DNA of 64,000 bases from Aporrectodea caliginosa. Its lineage: Eukaryota > Annelida > Clitellata > Crassiclitellata > Lumbricidae. The stretch lies in assembly GCA_020284085.1 (NCBI GenBank), contig JACEVL010000831.1, positions 1 to 64,000 on the forward strand. The letters run 5' to 3'. The notes below the pieces were generated by a model that was not told the origin of the DNA, did not search any database, and was given only the letters and a program-made list of their open reading frames with translations. Each line of letters begins with the position of its first letter. Position 1 is the first letter of the stretch. The translations under genes and the position numbers were made by a program. Shown piece by piece: positions 55,610 to 64,000 of the stretch.

Positions 55610-57352
55610 CAATATGCATATCTGCCAAGATTTCGTCTATTCGGAGTTCCACTGCTGACTCTTCTCCGCCTACGTTTTCTACCACAGAGCATCGGCTTCC
55701 TGTTCTCCAGGAGATTTCGAGTTTGGACCTCCGTCGACTCATCCTCTCCTCTGCCGCCAAGACGTGCGAGTTGGATCCTGCACCAACATTTCTTGTTCAG
55801 GAATTAATTGACGATCTCCTTCCCTTCCTCACCGTTCTGTGCAACTGTTCGATCCGTGAGGCATGCCTACCAGTCTCACAGAAACGTTCCGTTCTTCTAC
55901 CAGTTCTGAAGCACGATGGTCTGGACCAGAGTGATCCAGCAAACTATCGTCCCATTGCGAATGTAACTTTTTATCTAAAATACTGGAACGCATTGTTGCT
56001 AACCAGCTGATTACTTATCTAGATGCGAATGAATTGATTCCGTCGCAGCAGTCGGGTTTCCGTCGGAATCACTCCACGGAGACTCTCCTGCTTCGGCTTT
56101 TGTCAGACTTCTATAGCGCAGTTGACTGTGGTCAGGTTACTCTCCTTGCTCTCTTTGATGTAAGCTCTGCTTTTGACTGTGTGGACCACTCCATTCTCTT
56201 GCAGCGCCTCTCTACTTCCTTTGGCTTGGTGGACCAGCCTCTAGAATGGCTTAGATCTTTTTTAACTGACCGCTCAAATTGTGTAGTCCTTGGTTCGTCC
56301 AGGTCTCTTTGGGTCCCTGCCCCTTTGGGTGTGCCCCAGGGTTCTGTCCTGGGCCCGCTGCTTTATCTTCTTTATACTGCTGATGTCTGCTCCTTGTTGA
56401 CGTCTCAGGGGCTTCTACACCAACTATTTGCCGATGATGTGCAAGCCTACATCCACACCCATTCAGCTGATGCGGTGGCTACTGTGAGTCAGATGTGTCT
56501 GACTATGGATGTCCTCTCTTCTTGGATGGCCTCCAATCGGCTACTCTTAAATCCCTCTAAAACACAGCTCATTTGGCTGGGTAGCCGTAGACAACTGCAG
56601 GGTATCGACTTTCCTCAACTTACCCTGCTCTTTCCTCACATAACCTTTTCCCTCACAGTTCGTGATCTGGGACTTTCTCTTGACTCCGAGCTTACTTTAT
56701 CTCAACATGTGAACTCAATTGCACGGAGTTGTTATTATCAGCTTCGTCAGCTTCGAGTGGTCTCTCGCTCTCTCTCTCATGATGCAGTTGTGGTCCTTGC
56801 TCATGCCTTTGTTACTAGTCGAATTGACCACTGTTCCTCACTACTTACTGGCCTTCCCCTTGGTGTTTTGGGGCGACTAGATCGAGTTCTACGCTCGGCT
56901 GCTCGGCTTATTGGACGGCTTCCTAAGTACTCTCCTGTCTCTGCATACATGCGTGATGTGTTGCATTGGCTGCCTGTGTCTCAGCGTATCTCATATCGCA
57001 TTGCTGCTCTTGTTTCTCGTTGTGTTCTTGGCTGCGCTCCATCTTACTTGCGTGATCTTTGCCGCCCAGTGTCTGATGTTCCAGCGCGTCGGGTGCTTCG
57101 CTCTGCGACGAGGGGTGAGTTCCTTGTTCCACGGACTCGCTTGGCTATTAGGCAGCGCCGTGCTTTCTCGGTTGTTGGCCCTTCCATTTGGAATGACCTA
57201 CCACTTAAGCTCCGTTTTTTACTTGTAAGCCATCTGACAGGGTTCTACAAGTCCCTCAAGTCTTTTTCTTTAGTCGTGGCTGGGCCGGGAGCGCTCCTGA
57301 GTAGTTTCTTGAAGGGGCGCTATATAAATGCTCTGAATGAATGAATGAATGA
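55610..57352 (+). mobile_element. CR1/L2-like LINE, 5'-truncated, RT nearly intact
   Basis: Two frames join into one reverse transcriptase ORF. The first (to 55972) has KISSIRSSTADSSPPTFST, DPAPTFLVQELIDDLLPF and NYRPIANVTF. After an extra T in the run at 55968-55972 the second continues KILERIVANQL, QQSGFRRNHSTETLLLRL, FDVSSAFDCVDHSILL, LGVPQGSVLGPLLYLLY and LFADDVQAYI (the catalytic FADD). It ends FSVVGPSIWNDLPLKL and stops at 57342-57344. All polymerase blocks are present. The endonuclease and ORF1 are missing. The 3' end GGGGCGCTATATAAATGCTC leads into a (TGAA)n tail. Confidence 0.95.
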
Positions 57353-57640
57353 ATCAAATACATCTCATGCAGAAGCAACAATACGCAACTATAAACATTC
57401 ACATATAGAAATGAATAGATACGTGAATACATACCATTCGAGCCATACACGTATAAACAACAAACGGATGCAATGATAAACAATCAGACCGACAACATTG
57501 TTGTATCGTATACATTCCCTCGTATACAAGCAGAGCCAGATAAGCAGATAATTCACAGGGACATTTTATTAGAATATCCTGAATTCCACGCAAAATGCAA
57601 GGGCAGCCGAGTGCAGATTATAAAGAAGCACACACACTAG
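57353..57640. other. No gene seen
   Basis: Unique AT-rich sequence. Confidence 0.5.
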
Positions 57641-57649
57641 ACTGTCAGA

Positions 57650-57800
57650 GACAGAAAAAGACAGAGAGACAAGAAAGACAGACAGACAGACAGACAGAAA
57701 GATAGACAGACAGACAGAGACAGAAAGATAGACAGACAGACAGAGATAGAAAGATAGACAGACAGAGACAGAGACACAAAGAGAGAGAGAAAGAAAGAGA
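57650..57800. repeat. CAGA/GAAA tetranucleotide array
   Basis: (CAGA)n with GATAGACAGA units, ending in a GAGA/GAAA purine run. Confidence 0.92.
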
Positions 57801-59924
57801 GTACTTTATAGAAACTCAATATGCAACAAACTCTGTAATTCCATTTAAAACTTTTTATCACTGTTCATCTGCAATTAAACCATCCAACAATCCCTGCTGT
57901 CCGTTTGGTGTAAGCAATCTAAATCTAAACCCATGAAAGTACAGCATTCTTAGAAATAATGTCTGGTCAAATCAAGCACTACATGGGACTTATAAAACGC
58001 CTGGAGACATACCGTGTCTGGCCATAAAGCGACTGTGGCCTCACAGTCAACAATCTGCTTATCCCAACATTTGACAGATTGTCAAGACATCTTCGGCTTA
58101 TCCACTAATGTAATTTCCGCTAAAAGCAAGCATTTATTTAGCCAGATGGGTCGAAGGCAGGTGTACATTAGTAAGAATACGCACCTGCAATATGGGGATA
58201 TGGAATGACTACAGTACGGTAGTTCAAATAGATTATCCTGATCTCAGATCTGGCCTGGTTTGGTCCAATGGATTGTGACTTTGGAATGAATGAAGGAACT
58301 AACGAACAAATGAATTTCGATGAATGAATGCGTGAGTGAATGAACGAATGTCAATCAATGAATGAATGACTGAATGAGTGAATGAATGCATGAATGATGC
58401 CCGTGCATTAAACTAACAGAGCTAGAGAAGTTTCCAGAAACGATTTGATTAGATTTAAGACGGGTCTGTCTAGTTGTATGTACTTCACAGACCCTGAGAA
58501 ACATAACAAGACACAAGTGCTCATGCAAAAATGCTCAGAGCATGTGAGCATTTGTACAAATCATCAAAATGCACTCCTAATGGTTCACAGACAGTGACTG
58601 CAGCAACAATTACAGTGTCCTCCCTGGCTTAAAAATGTGGGCTTCTGTCAGACATAACTTTAAGGACTGTAGACTATACTCAAAAAATCCATCTGCCTTG
58701 GATGCTAGCCAGGAGAAAGTTTGTGACTTATATCACATCTGCTAACACTTTTACCAAAGCAGCTGACAAACATGTATTTTGGCATACAATTATCTCGAGT
58801 TACAGCACTCGTTTAAGACTGCCTATTCAGAAACCCAGCTTACTAGAAAACGACCATTCTGCTCCATAAAACATTCCATTAAACCTTTGACGGGTAGGTA
58901 GACTTTGTCACATAAAGTACTGCAACTGGCATTCAAACAATACATGCAGATAATTCATGATTAACTTTAACCTCAATCCTTCAAAAATAATCCTTCAAAA
59001 ATGAAAATATATATTAAAGCCATGTAGGAGTTAGTATTATGTCTTATTCTTAGCAGTAGTACTAAAAAAAGCTAGAATGGAAAGAGTAATAGCCAAAATA
59101 AGACATAAGAAGAAAATCTGGGCAATATATATAAATTTTATAAATACAGTACAATACAATATATGAACAATGATGAATACAAGGCATAGAAAGTGAGAAC
59201 ATCATTATTTGTAAGACTATTTCAGTGCTCAAACAGGGTGTGTTAGATAGTCTGTCCATTAGCACCATGCTGGATTGCCCACCAAGAGACATGGAACTGA
59301 AATACATGGCACCACAGAAAGGCATTCCAAATTATCCATTCTGTCACTAGCACTAGAAATCGAGAACTATGACCCACAGTAATTGTACTTGTATGTCAAT
59401 CGTGTTGGTAGGAAACCTTTGGTGAAGGAGATAACTGGCCACCCGCCTTGCCTTCACATTCCAATGCTAAGAAAGCAAAGTTGCTTTCACTTCACACCAA
59501 TGGCTTCAAAGATCTTCTAAGCGGCTTATATGACCTTTCATCTGGCCTTTCCTCCTATGTTAAGACGCACCTTGCAGTGTCTCCCTTAGACAGCCAGCCA
59601 TCTTCACAGTGCCATGTACTTCAGAAGTGTTCATTGAAGCACTCACTGAAACCTCATGCCTTTTGGACCATCCACATGGAATAGCCTCACTTTAGATCTG
59701 CATGTTCAGCCAGGACATGGCAAATACATTTACTAGGGAGGCCTAATCAGGACAAACAAACAAAGCTAAGCTTATCTACATGACCTAGCAAGACTTACTA
59801 GGCCTAATCTGTTTTCACTCTAATTGACTCTCATAGAAGAATCCTGTAACTAGCTGGGTCATGACAGCCAGAGCTTATCAATAAACGAATATACAATACA
59901 ATACAAAATACCTTCTACACGCAC
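57801..59924. other. No gene; GAATGAAT repeat and SINE-like relic
   Basis: A degenerate (GAAT)n stretch occupies 58285-58400. At about 59400-59530 a fragment resembles the SINE body at 43050-43140 (GGCCACCCGCCTTGCCTTC, GCTAAGAAAGCAAAGTTG). Otherwise nothing recognisable. Confidence 0.5.
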
Positions 59925-60040
59925 TTGAAAACTGTTCTGTTTCACGGGGCTGGGCTGGTCTGGGAGTGCCTCTGATTAGGTGGTATCTTAGAGAAGAGTT
60001 ATATAAGTACTCTGAAATAGTGAATGAATCAACTGAATGA
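59925..60040 (+). mobile_element. LINE 3'-tail relic
   Basis: GGCTGGGCTGGTCTGGGAGT, CCTCTGATTAGGTGGTATCT, GTTATATAAGTACTCTG and a GAATGAAT tail parallel the 3' UTR of the LINE at 55610-57352. Confidence 0.65.
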
Positions 60041-60549
60041 ATGAGTTCTCCCACATAGATAAGCATACACGATCTATTAAGCACATATCTTCGGCCGATG
60101 ATGCTACTAAGCATAAGTGAAGCGGTCAACTGTTACCGTAGAACACGTTCAGTGTTCCCACATTTAGCATAGACCATTTATGAAGCGTATTGAGTGCGCG
60201 TGCACTCAGTATGACTCAGACATATCTGATACCGTTAAGCAACGTCGGAAGCAGACGACTCCAGCTGCGATATATCGTCGAAAGATGGACTCACTGAGAA
60301 ATGACTTTCCCGTCCTCAATTTTAAAACGCTTCCGTACAAATATCCGGGTCAGTTCAATTAACCTTCGGTGGATTTATCACCAGCTTCACAATGAACTCA
60401 CGGAACAATTTATGCACAAACTAAAGGCTTATTTGAATATCTGACGGTAGAGGGACACATCCAATCCAATGACTTAATGCCGGACTGTATACTGCAGCAA
60501 CATTCAGTGTTCAAAACAACAGCCAATGGCCGATGTGTGTGTATACAAG

Positions 60550-63207
60550 TAGGGATGTTAAACGAAATTCGGAAATCCGAATTTCGGTTTTGAAAACGAA
60601 ATTCGGTTTTTATTATTGACAAAACAAAATTCGAATTTTAAAAAATAATTTTCGTAGTGAAAATTTCAAGAAATGCCAGAAAGAATTAATTCATGCATTT
60701 CTTTTAGGGTCATTCCATGTCAAATCAACCAGTAAAATAGCAATTTGCCACCACACCCCTTTGGATTTTTCTGAAAATTTTTATACACAAACTACATGCA
60801 AAATTAGGAACAACAGTGACAATTTGAGCAGAATATCTCAAAATTTGACCGAGATATTAATTTTTGAAGTTAATAAGCAAAAAACGGATCGTGAAAATGG
60901 CATGATCGACCAAGTTTGGACTGTCATATCTCGGCCAGGAAATGAGCTAGAGGGCTGAAATATTTTTCATTTAATCAGTTTGTTGTGCTCTTCCAAATAT
61001 TCAAAAATCTTGGTGGTGTTCATTGTGATTTTTAATATAAAATTTATAAAAATTGCACAGAGGCCAGTTTTCACTCAAGTTCCAAACATCATATCAGCCT
61101 GTTGGAATAATATATTATAATTCTTATACTGGTTTTATATTGAGGTACATTAGTGCTCATCAGGCATATAGTGAGTACCTGATTAGTTTCATTATTACTG
61201 TGTTTTCCAAGGACATTTTTCTTGCCATGATCGTGAAAGTGGGGTTTACGGATTGCCAAAAAAGTGAAAGTATGTATTTTTTGAAATTCATGAAAATGTG
61301 CACATATATTCTGGACACCAAGAACTGTTATTGGTGAAAAATTCAGGAGGGTGTTCAGCTCGCTTCCCCGTAAATTAAATTTTGAAGTTAATAAGCAAAA
61401 AACGAATCACGAGAAAACGGCGTGATCCACCAAGTTTGGACTGTCATATCTTGGCCAGGAAATGACTTATAGGGCTGATTTTTTTTCTTGTAATCAGTTT
61501 GTTGTGCTCTTTCCAAATATGAAAGAATCTTGGTGGTGGTACTTGTGGATTTTAATCTATGAATTTGTAAATATTGCACAGAAGCCAAACTTGAGCGAAA
61601 ATTGGCTTCTGTGCAATATTTACAAATTTATCGATTAAACACCACAAGTAACACCACCAAGATTCTTTCATATTTGGAAAGAGCACAACAAACTGATTAC
61701 ATGAACACAAAAAATCAGCCCCATAAGTCATTTCCTGGCCAAGATATGACAGTCCAAACTTGGTGGATCATGCCGTTTTCTCGTGATTCGTTTTTTGCTT
61801 ATTAAATTCAAAATTTAATTTACGGGGAAGCGAGCTGAACACCCTCCTGAATTTTTCACCAATAACAGATCTAGGTGTCCAGAATATATGTGCAAATTTT
61901 CACGAATTTCAAAGACACCGACTTTCACTTTTTAGGCAAGCCGTAAACCCCACTTTGACGATCATCGCAAAGGAAAATGTCCTTGGAAAGCACAGACATA
62001 ATGAAACCAATCAGGCAATGACTATATGTCTCAAGAGCTCCCATGTACCTCAATATAAAACCAGTGTAAGTATTGCTATATACCATTCCTGCCTGCTGAT
62101 ATGATGTCTGAAACTTGAACGAAAATTGGCTTCTGTGCAATATTTACAAATTTATAGATTAAAAACCACAAGTATCACCACCAAAATTCTTTCATATTTG
62201 GAAAGAGCACAACAAACTGATTACAAGGGGAAAAAATCAGCCCTATAAGTCATTTCCTGGCCAAGATATGACAGTCCAAACTTGGTGGATCACGCCGTTT
62301 TCTCGTGATTCGTTTTTTGCTTATTAACTTCAAAATTTAATTTACGGGGAAGCGAGCTGAACACCCTCCTGAATTTTTCACCAATAACAGTTCTTGGTGT
62401 CCAGAATATATGTGCAAATTTTCATGAATTTCAAAAAATACATACTTTCACTTTTTTGGCAATCCGTAAACCCCACTTTCACGATCATGGCAAGAAAAAT
62501 GTCCTTGGAAAACACAGTAATAATGAAACTAATCAGGTACTCACTATATGCCTGATGAGCACTAATGTACCTCAATATAAAACCAGTATAAGAATTATAA
62601 TATATTATTCCAACAGGCTGATATGATGTTTGGAACTTGAGTGAAAACTGGCCTCTGTGCAATTTTTATAAATTTTTATATTAAAAATCACAATGAACAC
62701 CACCAAGATTTTTGAATATTTGGAAAGAGCACAACAAACTGATTAAATGAAAAATATTTCAGCCCTCTAGCTCATTTCCTGGCCGAGATATGACAGTCCA
62801 AACTTGGTCGATCATGCCATTTTCTCACGATCCGTTTTTTGCTTATTAACTTCAAAAATTAATATCTCGGTCAAATTTTGAGATATTCTGCTCAAATTTT
62901 CACTGTTGTTCCTAATTTTGCATGTAGTTTGTGTATAAAAATTTTCAAAAAAATCCAAAGGGGTGTGGTGTACACCCCTGGTTGATTTGACGTGGAATGA
63001 CCCTTTAGTGTTTTCATCGAATATAGCCGGCAGATAAGAAGGTGTTTATTAACGTACGTTACGGTACCTAATATATAAAATAACTTGCGTTATATAATAA
63101 TATATTAAATTTTCTATGAAGGCCAATAAAAAAACGAAATTCGGTTTAAAATCGGATTTCTAAAACCGAAATTCGGATTGCCAAAAAAACCGATTTTAAC
63201 AACCCTA
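60550..63207. mobile_element. hAT MITE carrying a nested palindromic element
   Basis: Ends TAGGGATGTTAAA and (reverse complement) TAGGGTTGTTAAA match at 12 of 13 and fit the hAT YARNG consensus. A perfect 8-bp duplication TATACAAG flanks the element (60542-60549, 63208-63215). Its own sequence is about 357 bp, with CGAAATTCGGTTTT motifs near both ends forming secondary inverted repeats. The remainder is the insert at 60707-63003. Confidence 0.92.
60707..63003. mobile_element. 2.3-kb foldback-type palindromic element
   Basis: Starts GGGTCATTCCATGTCAAATC and ends with the inverse, GATTTGACGTGGAATGACCC. TTTA on both sides (60703-60706, 63004-63007) reads as a 4-bp target duplication. The arms are long inverted repeats that pair outer sequence 60707-61370 with 62340-63003. 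The central part holds further inverted and direct copies of the same units (junctions near 61595 and 62110). Mirror-image open frames at 61053-61337 (+) and 62378-62662 (-) differ at one residue of 94, showing near-identity of the arms. I recognise no transposase. The superfamily is unassigned. Confidence 0.9.
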
Positions 63208-63215
63208 TATACAAG

Positions 63216-64000
63216 TATGTGTGTGTATACAAGTAAGTGTGTGCAAGTATTCTTGTGTGTATACATGCATGTGTATATATGTGTGCACATGCTTAAGTTT
63301 CTCAGGGTCTTTGAAGTACATGCAACCACAAACATACGTGTTTGTATGTATGTGCGTTTACATACTCATGTATACAAGCGTACATCTGGTTGGTTATTTA
63401 TATAGAGACTTTAAGATATTCCCAATGGCGATAAGTAAGTAAGTAGTTTATTCACCACAAAATAAAGCAAAATGACAATACACAAATTTTACAAACCGAG
63501 TGGTGGGCTACCGGTGAAGTCACATAGGACTCATCTCGCCGGTCACCCTAATAATGCTGGCGTAATACACGTTTAAAAAAGCAAGTACAAAATACTGGTA
63601 CCATTTAACAAACCAGTCTCATGACAATTGTTAATAATCCATTTTTTCTAACTGAGTATGGCTATCTAAATAGTACATCTGAACAGGTGCAACTCAGGGT
63701 AGGAAGCAATGCATCAACCGCACTTCCAGTTGATGTCCCTTTGTCAGAGAAATACAAGCTGCTGATAATTAATAGCACCAGTATTGTTGACGATAATCTG
63801 CTTTTCATTTCACCGTTTTATATATTACATTCAATTGTAACTCCAGCAATGACAACCTGCACAGCATCTGAAGTGTTCGACTTCTGCTGGGTACAAAAAC
63901 GTCAAATGTCCGCTTTCAGAGTCAAAAGCTCAAGGCAGCTTACATACATGTGGACCTCTACAGAGCATTACTGAAAAAATACACTTTAAAGCATTCAGTC
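63216..64000. other. No gene seen
   Basis: Begins with TGTGTGTATACAAG-type sequence, then TAAGTAAGTAAG at about 63433 and unique sequence. A 117-codon plus-strand frame (63621-63974) has no recognisable domain and I do not call it. Confidence 0.5.

Noticed and set aside
61053..61337. 94-codon open frame repeated on the opposite strand at 62378-62662
   Set aside because: No recognisable domain; the mirror copy follows from the inverted repeat. Used only as evidence of arm identity.
63621..63974. 117-codon plus-strand open frame
   Set aside because: No domain, no splice or promoter support and cut close to the window end; kept out of the gene list.

Overview
The window is animal nuclear DNA. 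It carries one complete, intron-rich, Golgi-enzyme gene on the minus strand, embedded in AT-rich DNA full of transposable elements and microsatellites. The gene is a heparan sulfate N-deacetylase/N-sulfotransferase (NDST), a bilaterian/metazoan enzyme. The repeat fauna (a Ty1/copia element, CR1/L2-like LINEs with short microsatellite tails, tRNA-derived SINEs, many hAT elements) and the frequent palindrome TAGGCCTA suggest an invertebrate, possibly a deuterostome or other marine one. The species cannot be fixed from sequence alone.

Layout. 1-5 kb: polypurine tract, microsatellites, two short hAT-type MITEs, no convincing gene. 5.2-6.8 kb: two decayed non-LTR retrotransposon fragments. 8.6-10 kb: a hAT element with a second hAT MITE nested inside. 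10.7-17.1 kb: a hAT element with a decayed minus-strand transposase, split by a very young 4.6-kb copia element (identical 186-bp LTRs, 5-bp target duplication, initiator-tRNA-Met primer site, one frameshift between gag-protease and pol). 18-23 kb: two 5'-truncated LINEs, one hAT MITE and one SINE. 23.9-51.8 kb: the NDST gene, 12 coding exons, 2,718 bp of CDS including the stop, 905 residues, all introns GT-AG. Its introns hold SINEs of at least two families, LINE fragments, three intact hAT MITEs, a 3-bp-TSD MITE and minisatellites. 52-60.5 kb: gene upstream region, a hAT-related relic and a 1.7-kb LINE reverse transcriptase copy. 60.5-63.2 kb: a hAT MITE carrying a 2.3-kb palindromic element with 4-bp target duplications. 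The last 0.8 kb holds nothing recognisable.

The only host gene I can support is NDST, which would act on nascent heparan sulfate in the Golgi. Everything else is mobile or simple-sequence DNA. The most unusual material is the layered transposon nesting (hAT/hAT, hAT/copia, LINE/hAT+MITE, hAT/palindrome) with target duplications still readable, and the large inverted-repeat element near the right end. Coordinates of repeat boundaries without target duplications are approximate.
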